Counted from the stretch's first letter, positions 1-16,732 are shown. The stretch: 46,817 nt of DNA from Sulfurovum sp. (GCA_002733215.1 NVUY01000007.1:53312-100128), one strand, 5' to 3'. A program made the numbers and translations. The notes: generated from the sequence alone by a model not told the origin.

Positions 1-1
1 G

Positions 2-499
2 CCTAAGTTCACTTATAATACAGCAAAGCTTCAATCGACACTTTTTTCCCGTCGTTCTCAAAGAGGTTTTGAAGGAGGTGCCATGACGAAAGGACAGTTC
101 AACTATATTATGGATGCCATACATCAGCCCATACTCTCTGACTGTGATGAAGAAGTCAATGTCTATGTAGTGGTAAACAAAGTGATACATATGCCTTTAG
201 GTCTGTATAAAGATGCAAACTATATAGAGTATGGAGACTTTGCAAAAAAAGCAGGATACCTCTCCTTGGAGCAGTACAGTCTTTCTCAGGAAGGTGCAGT
301 GGCTTTTTTTCTTACCTCAAAAGCAAAAAACTATCAAGCCCTGTATCAGAAGGCAGGGATCATAGGACATAGACTTTATGTTGCAGCACAATACTTAGAC
401 ATAGGATGTTCAGGTATAGGGGCATACTACGATGATGAGGTTAATGAATTTGTGGAAAATGATGAAATGGTTTTGTATGCTTTGGCGATAGGGAAATAA
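2..499 (+). CDS. SagB-type nitroreductase-like dehydrogenase, 3' part only
   Basis: The reading frame is open from the first bases of the window, so an ATG at 83 is internal and the true start lies to the left; about 165 residues are visible. Just before that ATG the frame reads LFSRRSQRGFEGGAMTKGQF, which resembles the (R/S)RRSxRxF core of the FMN-binding nitroreductase fold in SagB/ThcOx-type dehydrogenases. Towards the end, GHRLYVAAQYLDIGCSGIGA matches the conserved helix and Gly-rich segment (usually G..QNLYLAA..LGLG). Family members use FMN to oxidise azolines or reduce unknown substrates; no substrate can be assigned here. The next gene runs the other way. Confidence 0.7.
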   Translation, partial: PKFTYNTAKLQSTLFSRRSQRGFEGGAMTKGQFNYIMDAIHQPILSDCDEEVNVYVVVNKVIHMPLGLYKDANYIEYGDFAKKAGYLSLEQYSLSQEGAVAFFLTSKAKNYQALYQKAGIIGHRLYVAAQYLDIGCSGIGAYYDDEVNEFVENDEMVLYALAIGK

Positions 500-523
500 A
501 GGGAAGCGACGCAAAAGTAACGT

Positions 524-865
524 TTAGTTTCTAAATCTATAGCCTAAGCCCTCGATGTGTTTGCGTAACACATCGGGGATATCTCCCTGGAACTCCAAAC
601 TCTCGTCTTTTACAGCGCCGCCTGTACCCACTTTCTTTTTAAGTGTTTTAAGTAAAGCTTGTAATGTTGTTTTGTCCAGGTAAAAAGGTTTCACGATGGT
701 CACAACCTTGCCTCTGCGTTTTTCTTTGGCAAAATACAGTCGATGTTCCTCTGGGGATTTTATTTCTTTAGAGATTTTTTTAGCGGGTTTGTCTTTGTTG
801 TCAGAAGACCAGTCCTCTCCAAAGTCGGCACCCATTTCAAATAAATTTTCTTTAGTCCTCGGCAT
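524..865 (-). CDS. SUI1/eIF1-like translation factor (YciH family)
   Basis: A 113-residue protein. The C-terminal two thirds is a SUI1 fold: a basic start (EKRRGKVVTIVKPF), a leucine helix, then KKKVGTGGAVKDESLEFQGD, the conserved glycine loop of SUI1 proteins, and an IEGLGYRFRN end. Bacterial YciH proteins are related to eIF1 and can influence start-codon fidelity, but the role in this group is unproven. The frame extends upstream to 931, but the ATG at 863-865 is preceded by GGGAGG at good spacing and its N-terminus (MPRTKENLFEMGADFGEDWS) suits the family. It is the last gene of the minus-strand unit yaaA / small membrane peptide / SUI1. Confidence 0.8.
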   Translation of the reverse strand: MPRTKENLFEMGADFGEDWSSDNKDKPAKKISKEIKSPEEHRLYFAKEKRRGKVVTIVKPFYLDKTTLQALLKTLKKKVGTGGAVKDESLEFQGDIPDVLRKHIEGLGYRFRN

Positions 866-902
866 TTTCTGCCTCCCTGTACTGAAGTTTACTTCTTGCC
901 AT
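852..902 (-). CDS. Possible 16-codon leader ORF overlapping the SUI1 gene start
   Basis: ATG at 900-902 on the minus strand is preceded by AGGAGAAAG (a strong Shine-Dalgarno that overlaps the stop of the 32-aa gene upstream) and encodes MARSKLQYREAENAED. It ends inside the SUI1-like gene in another frame. It may couple translation of the SUI1-like gene to the upstream gene, or be an accident. No similarity is recognised. Confidence 0.25.
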   Translation of the reverse strand: MARSKLQYREAENAED

Positions 903-911
903 ATCTTTCTC

Positions 912-1010
912 CTAACTGTAATCTGTATCAAAAAGTATACCGAGTACTACCATGAGTACAAGTAGAAAGATCATTGTTTTGTAAAGGGTCTCCTCTCTTG
1001 GCAGTCTCAT
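912..1010 (-). CDS. 32-residue single-pass membrane peptide
   Basis: ATG at 1008-1010 opens a 32-codon frame three bases after the yaaA stop. The peptide begins MRLPREETLYKT, continues with a hydrophobic helix (MIFLLVLMVVLGILF) and ends in acidic DTDYS. A charged N-terminus, one membrane helix and a short tail are typical of genuine small membrane proteins. Spacing to yaaA and to the next start suggests co-translation. Function is unknown. Confidence 0.5.
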   Translation of the reverse strand: MRLPREETLYKTMIFLLVLMVVLGILFDTDYS

Positions 1011-1013
1011 GTG

Positions 1014-1748
1014 TCAGCCTATCTCATAAATGATTTCAGTTTTATTTTTCTTGCTTTGGATCTCTTTGATGCTCAATCCCTCTATAGGAAGCTTCATAAA
1101 ATCTTCTATAGAATCAACACCTGCTTTGGCTATCTCGCGCAAGACGATCCCTCTATAGGCTTTTGCCCAGTGCGAGACCACTTTACCATCTTTGATGAAC
1201 TTGAGAGTAGTGTAGGGCTTTGCAGGTTTGTAGAACTTGTCGTAAAACCCTGCACGCAGATCAAGTATCTCGTCATCTTTGAGATACTCTTCCATGAGAG
1301 CAGCAGAATATTCATGGTAAAACTTCTCTGTTTTAATATCCCCTACGACTTCACCCTGTTTGAGTTTATACTCAGGAATGAGATCTGAAGCACGTATAGG
1401 TCCCAGAAGGTTTGAGAAGAGTATGACGTGTGTATCTATATAGCCCTGTTCCGTCTTGTTTAATGCCTCATAGTCAAGATAATCAAATGCAACCCCCGTG
1501 TATCTCTCTATGGCTTTCATCGTAAGCTCATGGATGATATCTTTTTTATAATAGTTGATATCGGCTTCTTTTTTTATGCCAAACATTTTAGAGAGTACTT
1601 GCATGTCCTCTTGTTGTAAAACATTTACATAGGTGTGTAAGAGTTTTGTGCGATGAGGCAAAAGTGCTTCAAAAAGTAAAGTACTTGGATCAAAAGAGAG
1701 AGTTCCCCCAGGTTTTTTGTTTTCACTTGGTGCTAGTAAAATCTTCAT
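1014..1748 (-). CDS. yaaA: Peroxide stress protein YaaA (DUF328)
   Basis: A 244-residue protein with the family's N-terminus MKILLAPSENKK and, near the C-terminus, the conserved basic segment around KPAKPYTTLKFIKDGKVVSHWAKAYRG. E. coli YaaA limits intracellular iron and protects DNA during peroxide stress, and binds DNA. Length is close to the family norm (about 250). It is first in a tight minus-strand unit with the 32-aa membrane peptide and the SUI1-like gene. The 154 bases between its start and the divergent tRNA cluster carry the tRNA promoter on the plus strand; a weak TAGAAT in its own upstream region could be its -10. Confidence 0.88.
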   Translation of the reverse strand: MKILLAPSENKKPGGTLSFDPSTLLFEALLPHRTKLLHTYVNVLQQEDMQVLSKMFGIKKEADINYYKKDIIHELTMKAIERYTGVAFDYLDYEALNKTEQGYIDTHVILFSNLLGPIRASDLIPEYKLKQGEVVGDIKTEKFYHEYSAALMEEYLKDDEILDLRAGFYDKFYKPAKPYTTLKFIKDGKVVSHWAKAYRGIVLREIAKAGVDSIEDFMKLPIEGLSIKEIQSKKNKTEIIYEIG

Positions 1749-1836
1749 TATATTGCCTATTTGACTGTTTTTTTATGCTGTATTCTAATAGAAATTAACT
1801 AAAAAAGAGAAATTTTTAATTATTATGCAAAAACCC

Positions 1837-1865
1837 TTGACATTTAAAATGTATTTGTCTATAAT
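1837..1865 (+). promoter_or_regulatory. Consensus sigma-70 promoter of the tRNA-tuf cluster
   Basis: TTGACA (1837-1842) and TATAAT (1860-1865) are separated by exactly 17 bases. It is the only perfect two-box promoter noticed in the window; most other promoters here show only a TATAAT -10. It lies about 38 bases before the first tRNA and should drive the four tRNAs and perhaps tuf. Confidence 0.85.
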
Positions 1866-1902
1866 TCCCATCCATTTTAAGTGAATAACTTTTAATGATG
1901 GT

Positions 1903-1979
1903 GCTGGTGTAGCTCAGCTGGCTAGAGCAGCTGATTTGTAATCAGCAGGTCGGGGGTTCGAGTCCCTTCACCAGCTCCA
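1903..1979 (+). tRNA. tRNA-Thr (UGU)
   Basis: Cloverleaf with acceptor GCTGGTG/CACCAGC, anticodon stem GCTGA/TCAGC, anticodon TGT at 1937-1939, T-loop GGTTCGAGTC and an encoded CCA. First of four clustered tRNAs in the order Thr-Tyr-Gly-Thr ahead of tuf, as in E. coli thrU-tyrU-glyT-thrT-tufB. Confidence 0.96.
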
Positions 1980-2072
1980 TGAAATTTTTATCAGTGTTTG
2001 ACCAGAAAAAAGATTATTAATATCTTCAGCATAAAATAGTTTGCATGAAATTTTAAATATCTAAAACATTAT

Positions 2073-2157
2073 GGTGAGTTACTCAAGTGGCCAACGAGGG
2101 CGGATTGTAAATCCGCTGACTACGTCTTCGAAGGTTCGAATCCTTCACTCACCACCA
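2073..2157 (+). tRNA. tRNA-Tyr (GUA)
   Basis: Acceptor GGTGAGT/ACTCACC, anticodon stem GCGGA/TCCGC with loop TTGTAAA (anticodon GTA at 2107-2109), a long class II variable arm, T-loop GGTTCGAATC and an encoded CCA. Confidence 0.96.
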
Positions 2158-2168
2158 TGTAACCATAT

Positions 2169-2244
2169 GCGGGCGTAGCTCAGTGGCTAGAGTTCCTGCC
2201 TTCCAAGCAGGCTGTCGAGGGTTCGAATCCCTTCGCCCGCTCCA
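2169..2244 (+). tRNA. tRNA-Gly (UCC)
   Basis: Acceptor GCGGGCG/CGCCCGC, anticodon stem CCTGC/GCAGG, anticodon TCC at 2202-2204, T-loop GGTTCGAATC, encoded CCA. It lies 11 bases after tRNA-Tyr, so both are on one precursor. Confidence 0.96.
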
Positions 2245-2351
2245 CATGGACTATTGATCTGGGAGCTGATGTGAATGCACTATTTATACAACTTCACATT
2301 ATCTGCAATCAGCAAACACTCATAACAATTTAACAACATAATGTATTTTAT

Positions 2352-2426
<75 letters not shown>

Positions 2427-2519
2427 CAACAGACGAACCTGTTAAGTATGGACAAAAGTGTTACAGACCTTGTAATAGTTCTGTCCATATAGGTTAATAA
2501 TGACTTAAGATATTTTGGG

Positions 2520-2525
2520 TATAAT
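2520..2525 (+). promoter_or_regulatory. -10 element upstream of tuf
   Basis: TATAAT preceded by TTTTGGG, 38 bases before the tuf ATG, with no recognisable -35. This matches the Campylobacterota pattern of a strong -10 and a degenerate -35, and gives tuf its own promoter in addition to the tRNA promoter. Confidence 0.6.
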
Positions 2526-2562
2526 ACTGCCTTTATTAAACATTTTACGCTAGGAGAAAAAC

Positions 2563-3771
2563 ATGGCTAAAGCAAAATTCGAACGAACTAAACCGCATGT
2601 TAACATCGGTACTATCGGTCACGTTGACCACGGAAAAACTACACTGACAGCTGCAATTACAGCAGTACTTGCTGTTAAAGGTGATACTGAACTTATGGAT
2701 TATGATGCAATTGATAATGCACCAGAAGAGAGAGAAAGAGGAATTACAATTGCTACTTCTCACGTAGAATATGAAACTGAAAAAAGACACTACGCTCACG
2801 TAGATTGTCCAGGTCACGCGGATTACGTTAAAAACATGATCACCGGTGCTGCTCAAATGGACGGTGCGATCCTTGTTATTGCTGCGACTGATGGTCCAAT
2901 GGCACAAACGAGAGAGCACATCCTTCTTTCCAAGCAAGTAGGTGTACCTTACATCGTTGTTTTCCTAAATAAAGAAGATCAACTTGATGATGAAGATAAA
3001 GAAGAGATGTTAGAGCTTGTAGAGATGGAAGTTCGTGAACTTCTTGAAGAGTATGATTTCCCGGGTGACGATACTCCGATCATCGCTGGTTCAGCATTCC
3101 AAGCACTTGAAGAAGCTAAAACCGGTACGCTTGGTGAATGGTCAGCAAAAATCGAAGAGCTTATGGACGCTGTAGATACATACATCCCGGAGCCGGTAAG
3201 AGAAACTGAAAAAGATTTCCTAATGGCGATCGAAGATATCTTTACTATCCAGGGTCGTGGTACGGTTGTAACTGGTAAAGTTGATCAGGGTAAAGTATGT
3301 ATTGCTGATGAAGTTGAGATCGTTGGTCTTAAAGATACTCAGAAAACAACTGTAACCGGTGTTGAAATGTTCCGTAAAGAGATGGATTGTGGTCTTGCCG
3401 GAGATAACTGTGGTGTTCTTATCCGTGGTATCGACAAAGACGCAGTACAAAGAGGTATGGTTCTTTGTAAGCCAGGTTCAATTACACCTCATACAACTTT
3501 TGAAGCTGAGATCTATGTTCTTACTAAAGAAGAGGGTGGTAGACACACGCCATTCTTTAACAACTACAGACCACAGTTTTATGTACGTACAACAGACGTA
3601 ACTGGTTCAGTTCAACTTCAAGAAGGTACTGAGATGGTTATGCCAGGGGATAATGTTAAAGTTAACGTTGAACTTATCGCTCCAGTTGCTCTTGAGCAAG
3701 GTACTAAGTTTGCTATCCGTGAAGGTGGTAGAACAGTTGGTGCGGGTGTTGTTTCTAAGATCATCGCTTAG
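2563..3771 (+). CDS. tuf: Elongation factor Tu
   Basis: A 402-residue GTPase that delivers aminoacyl-tRNA to the ribosome. P-loop GHVDHGKT at residues 19-26, switch [10 protein letters not shown] near residue 81, guanine-specificity NKED near 136, then the two beta-barrel domains ending in [17 protein letters not shown]. The start follows TAGGAGAAAAAC. As in E. coli tufB, it follows the Thr-Tyr-Gly-Thr tRNAs. The str operon further down (rpsL-rpsG-fusA) has no tuf after fusA, so this may be the only copy; that is inferred from this window alone. Confidence 0.98.
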   Translation: MAKAKFERTKPHVNIGTIGHVDHGKTTLTAAITAVLAVKGDTELMDYDAIDNAPEERERGITIATSHVEYETEKRHYAHVDCPGHADYVKNMITGAAQMDGAILVIAATDGPMAQTREHILLSKQVGVPYIVVFLNKEDQLDDEDKEEMLELVEMEVRELLEEYDFPGDDTPIIAGSAFQALEEAKTGTLGEWSAKIEELMDAVDTYIPEPVRETEKDFLMAIEDIFTIQGRGTVVTGKVDQGKVCIADEVEIVGLKDTQKTTVTGVEMFRKEMDCGLAGDNCGVLIRGIDKDAVQRGMVLCKPGSITPHTTFEAEIYVLTKEEGGRHTPFFNNYRPQFYVRTTDVTGSVQLQEGTEMVMPGDNVKVNVELIAPVALEQGTKFAIREGGRTVGAGVVSKIIA

Positions 3772-3781
3772 TAATACCGCT

Positions 3782-3801
3782 GCAAGGGGCTTGCCTCTTG
3801 C
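3782..3801 (+). terminator. Hairpin between tuf and rpmG
   Basis: A nine-base stem GCAAGGGGC/GCCTCTTGC with one G.U pair and a TT loop, 10 bases after tuf, without a T tract. More likely an RNA-processing or partial attenuation structure than a full terminator, since rpmG follows at once. Confidence 0.45.
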
Positions 3802-3823
3802 GCACTTATCATAGGAGATAACA

Positions 3824-3976
3824 ATGAGAGAAACAGTTCACTTAGGTTGTGAGAAATGTACAAGACGTAATTATCACACCGTTAAAAACAAAAAAACGAC
3901 AACAGAAAAACTTGCTCTTAAGAAGTATTGCAAATGGTGTAAATGCCATACAGTACACAAAGAGATGAAGCTGTAA
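3824..3976 (+). CDS. rpmG: 50S ribosomal protein L33
   Basis: A 50-residue protein starting [12 protein letters not shown]. It has two Cys pairs (C9-x2-C12 and C36-x2-C39) that form the zinc ribbon of C-plus L33 forms, and a very basic middle ([12 protein letters not shown]). Preceded by ATAGGAGATAAC. The position between tuf and tRNA-Trp/secE is standard for Campylobacterota. Confidence 0.96.
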   Translation: MRETVHLGCEKCTRRNYHTVKNKKTTTEKLALKKYCKWCKCHTVHKEMKL

Positions 3977-3992
3977 TCGGAGACTTTTGTTA

Positions 3993-4023
3993 AATACTAG
4001 GGGGCATTTGCCCTTTTAGTATT
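3993..4023 (+). terminator. Hairpin terminator or processing site after rpmG
   Basis: Outer stem AATACTA/TAGTATT enclosing inner GGGCA/TGCCC, followed by ATTATTTTA. It could end the tuf-rpmG transcript or mark the 5' processing region of tRNA-Trp, which begins 6 bases later. Confidence 0.55.
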
Positions 4024-4028
4024 ATTTT

Positions 4029-4104
4029 AGGCCAATAGCTCAGTTGGTAGAGCACTGGTCTCCAAAACCAGGTGCCGTGGGTTCGAGTCCCTCTTGGCCT
4101 GCCA
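4029..4104 (+). tRNA. tRNA-Trp (CCA)
   Basis: Acceptor AGGCCAA/TTGGCCT, discriminator G, anticodon stem CTGGT/ACCAG with loop CTCCAAA (anticodon CCA at 4062-4064), T-loop GGTTCGAGTC, encoded CCA. Its place just before secE is shared by many bacteria. Confidence 0.96.
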
Positions 4105-4123
4105 CAATAAAAGGTAACATAAT

Positions 4124-4303
4124 ATGGGAAAACTTTCAACATTTATAGCACACGCGAGAGCGGAAATCCATAAAGTAATATTTCCAACTAAAGTACAGGT
4201 AAGACAAGCATTTTTAGCAGTTATCCTCGTAGTAACTGTAATATCAATATTTTTAGCATTGGTTGACTTTTTCATGTCATCAATCATATCATCAGTTTTA
4301 TAG
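4124..4303 (+). CDS. secE: Preprotein translocase subunit SecE
   Basis: A 59-residue protein of the short SecE type: an amphipathic N-terminal helix with the conserved EIHKVIFPTKVQVRQ segment (residues 14-28), then one membrane helix (FLAVILVVTVISIFLALVDFF). SecE clamps SecY in the SecYEG channel. It starts 19 bases after tRNA-Trp and ends 8 bases before nusG. Confidence 0.95.
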   Translation: MGKLSTFIAHARAEIHKVIFPTKVQVRQAFLAVILVVTVISIFLALVDFFMSSIISSVL

Positions 4304-4311
4304 GATAAAAG

Positions 4312-4842
4312 ATGGCTTTTCAATGGTATGCAATTCAAACGTATTCAGGATCTGAACTCTCTGTAAAAAGAGCAATTGAACAACTTGTCATCGATTATGG
4401 TATCGAAGAAAAAGTTGAACGTATTGTTGTTCCTACAGAAGAAGTGATCGAAGTAAAGAATGGTGAGAAAAAGATCACGGAGAGAACTTTGTATTCGGGG
4501 TATGCTTTCGCACAGATAGACCTGGATACTGATCTTTGGCACAAGATACAGTCTTTGCCGAGAGTATCTAGATTTATCGGTGAACAAAAGACACCTACTG
4601 CTCTTACAGAGTCAGATATTAAAAATATCTTGGACAGGATGGAGACAAAAGCTGCACCGCGTCCTAAGGTAGATTTTGAAACAGGTGAAATGGTACGTAT
4701 AGTTGATGGACCGTTTGCTAACTTCACAGGTATGGTGGAAGAGTATGATCTTAACCATGGTACATTGAAGTTAAATGTTTCGATCTTCGGTAGAAACACA
4801 CCAGTAGAAATACTTTATACACAAGTAGAAAAGATCATATAG
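4312..4842 (+). CDS. nusG: Transcription termination/antitermination factor NusG
   Basis: A 176-residue protein. The NGN domain begins WYAIQTYSGSELSVKRAI and binds RNA polymerase. The C-terminal KOW domain (about residues 120-176, with GEMVRIVDGPFANFTGMVEEYD) binds Rho or ribosomal S10. It overlaps nothing and lies in the usual secE-nusG-rplK order. Confidence 0.97.
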   Translation: MAFQWYAIQTYSGSELSVKRAIEQLVIDYGIEEKVERIVVPTEEVIEVKNGEKKITERTLYSGYAFAQIDLDTDLWHKIQSLPRVSRFIGEQKTPTALTESDIKNILDRMETKAAPRPKVDFETGEMVRIVDGPFANFTGMVEEYDLNHGTLKLNVSIFGRNTPVEILYTQVEKII

Positions 4843-4923
4843 ATCTCTTCTCTAGTCTTTTATCTTGGGACTTAAAACGAAAAGATAAAATAGAACGACC
4901 AATTAATCTCAAAGGAAGAACAG

Positions 4924-5349
4924 ATGGCAAAAAAAATAACTGAAAAGTTCAAAATGATGATCCCGGCCGGATCAGCAAACCCATCACCACCAGTAGGTCC
5001 TGCACTAGGACAACGTGGTGTTAACATTATGGAGTTTTGTAAAGCTTTTAATGAAAAAACAAAAGATAAAATGGGTTTCAAAATCCCTGTAATTGTCACA
5101 GTGTATGCTGACAGAAGTTTTACATTTGAAACAAAACAACCACCTGCAAGTGATCTTATTAAGAAAGCTGCGGGTATTAAAAAAGGTACTGATAATCCAA
5201 TTCTTAACAAAGTAGGATCTATCACTAAAGCAAAACTTGACGAAATTATCGATCAAAAAATTGTTGACCTTAACACTAACGACAGAGCAATGGCGGCTAA
5301 CATTATCGCTGGTTCTTGTAGATCTATGGGTGTTGAAATAGTAGACTAG
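4924..5349 (+). CDS. rplK: 50S ribosomal protein L11
   Basis: A 141-residue protein with the diagnostic N-terminal loop [20 protein letters not shown] and the C-terminal RNA-binding domain ending [13 protein letters not shown]. It binds the GTPase-associated centre of 23S rRNA and is needed for RelA activation. An AAAGGAAGAACAG ribosome-binding site precedes the ATG. An AT-rich imperfect hairpin (TTTTATCTT/AAGATAAAA, 4858-4890) lies in the nusG-rplK spacer and may be part of an L1-type feedback leader. Confidence 0.97.
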   Translation: MAKKITEKFKMMIPAGSANPSPPVGPALGQRGVNIMEFCKAFNEKTKDKMGFKIPVIVTVYADRSFTFETKQPPASDLIKKAAGIKKGTDNPILNKVGSITKAKLDEIIDQKIVDLNTNDRAMAANIIAGSCRSMGVEIVD

Positions 5350-5429
5350 TCTTAAGACTAAGGCAGTTTAGAAATTAATCTTAACCACATGATTTAAAAA
5401 TGTGGGAGCATAATAAGCGGAGAAATAAA

Positions 5430-6140
5430 ATGGCAAAAAAACCAAGTAAAAGAAGAGAAGCACTACTTAAAATAGTAGATGCTACTAAAGAGTACAGTGT
5501 TGATGAAGCGATGGTAATACTTAAAAAGCTTAAATCAGCAAAATTTGATGAGACTGTTGAAATTGCATTAAACTTAAATGTTGATCCAAGACATGCAGAT
5601 CAGATGGTGAGAGGATCAGTTGTTCTTCCTAATGGAACTGGTAAAGCAGTAAGAGTAGCAGTATTTGCTAAAGATGCTAAAGCTGATGAAGCTAAAGCAG
5701 CGGGTGCAGACCTTGTTGGTGCTGCAGATCTTATTGAAGATATTCAAGCAGGTAAAATTGATTTTGATATCGTTATCTCTACACCTGATATGATGGGTGT
5801 TCTTGGTAAAGTAGCAAGAATCCTTGGACCAAAAGGTCTTATGCCTAACCCTAAGACTGGTACAGTCACAATGGATGTGACTAAAGCAGTTGAAAATGCC
5901 AAAGGCGGACAGGTTAACTTTAGAGTAGATAAAAAAGGTAACATCCATGCAGGTATCGGTAAGATCTCTTTTGATGCAGATAAGATCAAAGAGAACTTTA
6001 TAACACTGATGGAAACAGTGAACAAAGCGAAACCATCATCTGCAAAAGGCAGATATATTACAACGGCAGCGCTTTCATTGACTATGAGCCCATCAATTAC
6101 TCTTGATACTTCAGAAGTAATGGATATTAAAGCATCATAA
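5430..6140 (+). CDS. rplA: 50S ribosomal protein L1
   Basis: A 236-residue protein of normal length. The frame opens at 5400, but the ATG at 5430 follows GCGGAGAAATAAA and gives the expected [14 protein letters not shown] start. Conserved features include VLPNGTGK, the [15 protein letters not shown] loop and the [12 protein letters not shown] strand. L1 forms the L1 stalk and usually represses its own operon by binding the leader mRNA. Confidence 0.96.
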   Translation: MAKKPSKRREALLKIVDATKEYSVDEAMVILKKLKSAKFDETVEIALNLNVDPRHADQMVRGSVVLPNGTGKAVRVAVFAKDAKADEAKAAGADLVGAADLIEDIQAGKIDFDIVISTPDMMGVLGKVARILGPKGLMPNPKTGTVTMDVTKAVENAKGGQVNFRVDKKGNIHAGIGKISFDADKIKENFITLMETVNKAKPSSAKGRYITTAALSLTMSPSITLDTSEVMDIKAS

Positions 6141-6141
6141 G

Positions 6142-6166
6142 AACAGGCTCCGGCCTGTTTTTTATT
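6142..6166 (+). terminator. Terminator or attenuator after rplA
   Basis: Stem AACAGG/CCTGTT with a GC-rich inner part (CTCCGG), followed at once by TTTTTATTTT. It separates rplKA from rplJL, where differential expression is expected. Confidence 0.7.
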
Positions 6167-6179
6167 TTCAAACAAAAAT

Positions 6180-6316
6180 TATCTGTAGTTTTTGTTTGAG
6201 AGTAATTTTTACTACTCATAAATCTTAGATTAAAGATAATGGGGGCGAAAGCTTAATTAATCTGCTTGAAAGAGTGGATGGGTTGGAAACAACACCCTTT
6301 TAGAAATCGGAAGGAG
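6180..6316 (+). promoter_or_regulatory. Probable L10 (rplJL) leader
   Basis: The 183-base gap between rplA and rplJ is long for this operon. It contains a structured, GA-rich region (GGGGGCGAAAGC, then GGATGGGTTGGAAACAAC) just before the rplJ ribosome-binding site. L10-(L12) complexes commonly bind such a leader to repress rplJL. I infer this from position and composition; I did not fold it. Confidence 0.5.
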
Positions 6317-6323
6317 AATATAT

Positions 6324-6809
6324 ATGACTAGAACTAGAAAAGAAGAGTTAGTTGCAGAGATGACAGCAGCATTTAAAGACGCTGGTGCCATTATCGTCTG
6401 TGATTACAAAGGTATGACTGTTGAAAATCTTGAGATCGTAAGAAATCTTGCAAAAGATGAAGACACTAATGTACAAGTAGTAAAAAATAAATTGGCACGT
6501 ATTGCATTGAAAAATGCTGGGTGTGAAGATGTTGAATTTACAGATACTAACCTTGTAATCTGGGGTGATACGCAAGTAATACCTTGTAAGATTGCAGATA
6601 AAGCAGCAACTGATTTTACAGACAGTTTTTCAATCAAAACGGGTTTGATCCTGGGTGAGGTAGCTAGTATGGAAACCATTAATGCAATGGCTAAACTTCC
6701 TACTAGAGATGTACTTCTTGGTATGCTCCTTAATGTATGGAATGCACCGGTACAGAACTTTACAATTGGTATGGATGCACTTTCTAAAAAATTAGAAGAA
6801 GAAGCGTAG
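6324..6809 (+). CDS. rplJ: 50S ribosomal protein L10
   Basis: A 161-residue protein, standard length. N-terminal rRNA-binding domain starting MTRTRKEELVAEMTAAF with VVKNKLARIAL, and a C-terminal helix (NFTIGMDALSKKLEEEA) that holds L7/L12 dimers. A strong GGAAGGAGAATAT site precedes the ATG. It heads the rplJL unit. Confidence 0.97.
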   Translation: MTRTRKEELVAEMTAAFKDAGAIIVCDYKGMTVENLEIVRNLAKDEDTNVQVVKNKLARIALKNAGCEDVEFTDTNLVIWGDTQVIPCKIADKAATDFTDSFSIKTGLILGEVASMETINAMAKLPTRDVLLGMLLNVWNAPVQNFTIGMDALSKKLEEEA

Positions 6810-6816
6810 AGTGGTG

Positions 6817-6835
6817 AGAGCCACGAGGCTCTTTT
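6817..6835 (+). terminator. Hairpin with short T tract between rplJ and rplL
   Basis: Stem AGAGCC/GGCTCT with an ACGA loop followed by TTTTAATTT. L7/L12 is needed at four to six copies per L10, so partial termination or RNA processing here could help set relative output. Confidence 0.55.
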
Positions 6836-6884
6836 AATTTGAAAATGCAAAAGCATTTATAATATATATTTTAAGGAATTAAAA

Positions 6885-7253
6885 ATGGCAACAACTAAAG
6901 AAGATGTTCTTGAGTTTATCTCAAACATGTCAGTACTTGAGCTCTCAGAGCTTGTAAAAGAATTTGAAGAGAAATTTGGCGTATCTGCTCAAGCTACAGT
7001 AGTCGCTGGCGGACCTGCTGCTGCTGAAGCTGTTGAAGAGCAAACAGAGTTTGACGTAGTACTTACAGGTGCTGGTGAAAAGAAAATCAATGCGATTAAA
7101 GTAGTAAGAGCGATCACAGGTCTTGGACTTAAAGAAGCAAAATCTGCAGTTGAAGACGCACCAACTGTACTTAAAGCGGGTGTATCTAAAGACGAAGCTG
7201 ACGAGCTTAAAAAACAAATCGAAGAAGCCGGTGCTTCTTGTGAACTTAAATAA
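6885..7253 (+). CDS. rplL: 50S ribosomal protein L7/L12
   Basis: A 122-residue acidic protein: an N-terminal dimerisation helix, an Ala/Glu hinge ([15 protein letters not shown]), then the conserved C-terminal factor-binding domain with [20 protein letters not shown]. It forms the stalk that recruits EF-Tu and EF-G. Confidence 0.97.
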   Translation: MATTKEDVLEFISNMSVLELSELVKEFEEKFGVSAQATVVAGGPAAAEAVEEQTEFDVVLTGAGEKKINAIKVVRAITGLGLKEAKSAVEDAPTVLKAGVSKDEADELKKQIEEAGASCELK

Positions 7254-7271
7254 TCATTTGATTATTTAAGA

Positions 7272-7295
7272 GAGTTTAGGCTTCTGCCTAAACTC
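7272..7295 (+). terminator. Perfect 10-bp hairpin between rplL and rpoB
   Basis: GAGTTTAGGC/GCCTAAACTC with a TTCT loop and no T tract. In E. coli the equivalent spacer carries a partial attenuator and an RNase III site that lower rpoBC relative to rplJL; this hairpin sits in the same place. The rest of the 180-base spacer shows no obvious promoter. Confidence 0.6.
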
Positions 7296-7412
7296 AACTA
7301 ACCACTCTAGGTATAGTTATAAGCTATTTGGAGACATCTCATACCCTCCGGCGATAGTTTTTTTGTGTATCTAAATACAGAATAAACAACCATTTACAAC
7401 AAACCATACTAA

Positions 7413-16113
<8,701 letters not shown>

Positions 16114-16119
16114 TTAATT

Positions 16120-16145
16120 GTAGGGTGCGTGAATACGCACCCTGC
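16120..16145 (+). repeat. REP-like GTAG-footed hairpin after rpoC
   Basis: GTAG is followed by the stem GGTGCGT/ACGCACC with a GAAT loop and then CTGC, so the whole 26 bases are an almost perfect palindrome. It shares the GTAG foot and GGT...ACC stem with copies near 24.7, 38.7 and 45.0 kb. There is no T tract, so any termination role would be weak. Confidence 0.6.
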
Positions 16146-16189
16146 GTACCACAATCCTTACCCATAAGAACATCCAAAGAATATTTCGA

Positions 16190-16195
16190 TATAAT
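16190..16195 (+). promoter_or_regulatory. -10 element for the rpsL-rpsG-fusA unit
   Basis: TATAAT followed by ATGCC, about 130 bases ahead of the rpsL start, in the 211-base rpoC-rpsL spacer. No -35 is evident. It implies a long leader for the str operon. Confidence 0.5.
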
Positions 16196-16324
16196 ATGCC
16201 TCCAAAAATCTGTGTGATCAAGACCAGATAAAAGTAGTTAAATAACTGTTTTTATGTGGTGTAAGAACCCAGATTTAAGAGACAAAGATCTCAATTCAAA
16301 CTAACAAGAAAGAAAGGAAACGAT

Positions 16325-16699
16325 TTGCCTACAATTAACCAATTGATTCGTAAAGAACGTAAGAAGCAAGTGAAAAAATCAAAATCACCTGCACTCGTAA
16401 AATGTCCTCAAAGAAGAGGCGTATGTACTAGAGTATATACTACAACTCCAAAGAAACCTAACTCGGCACTTAGAAAAGTTGCTAAAGTAAGATTAACATC
16501 TGGATTTGAAGTCATCTCATACATTGGTGGAGAAGGTCACAATCTTCAAGAACACTCAATCGTACTGGTACGTGGAGGAAGAATTAAAGATTTACCTGGT
16601 GTAAAATATCACATTGTTCGTGGTGCACTTGATGCTTCAGGTGTTCAAGGTAGAACAGTTGCTAGATCTAAATACGGTACCAAGAGACCAAAGAAATAG
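16325..16699 (+). CDS. rpsL: 30S ribosomal protein S12
   Basis: A 124-residue protein of normal length and conserved sequence. The start codon is TTG, preceded by GAAAGGAAACGAT, and gives the canonical [13 protein letters not shown]-terminus. The [12 protein letters not shown] loop carries the lysine normally linked to streptomycin sensitivity. S12 shapes the decoding centre. First gene of the rpsL-rpsG-fusA unit. Confidence 0.97.
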   Translation: MPTINQLIRKERKKQVKKSKSPALVKCPQRRGVCTRVYTTTPKKPNSALRKVAKVRLTSGFEVISYIGGEGHNLQEHSIVLVRGGRIKDLPGVKYHIVRGALDASGVQGRTVARSKYGTKRPKK

Positions 16700-16711
16700 T
16701 AGCCTAAAAAG

Positions 16712-16732
16712 TAATTCTTATAAGAAGAATTA
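16712..16732 (+). terminator. AT-rich hairpin in the rpsL-rpsG spacer
   Basis: TAATTCTT/AAGAATTA with loop ATAAG, 12 bases after rpsL. The 159-base spacer to rpsG could carry the S7 autoregulatory site found here in other bacteria; I see no conserved primary motif to prove it. Confidence 0.35.

Noticed and set aside
83-499. A complete 138-aa gene starting at 83
   Set aside because: The frame is open to the left edge and the upstream codons encode a conserved nitroreductase segment, so 83 is internal.
16120-16145. Intrinsic terminator of the rpo operon
   Set aside because: The hairpin is strong but lacks a T tract and matches the dispersed REP-like family better, so it is listed as a repeat.
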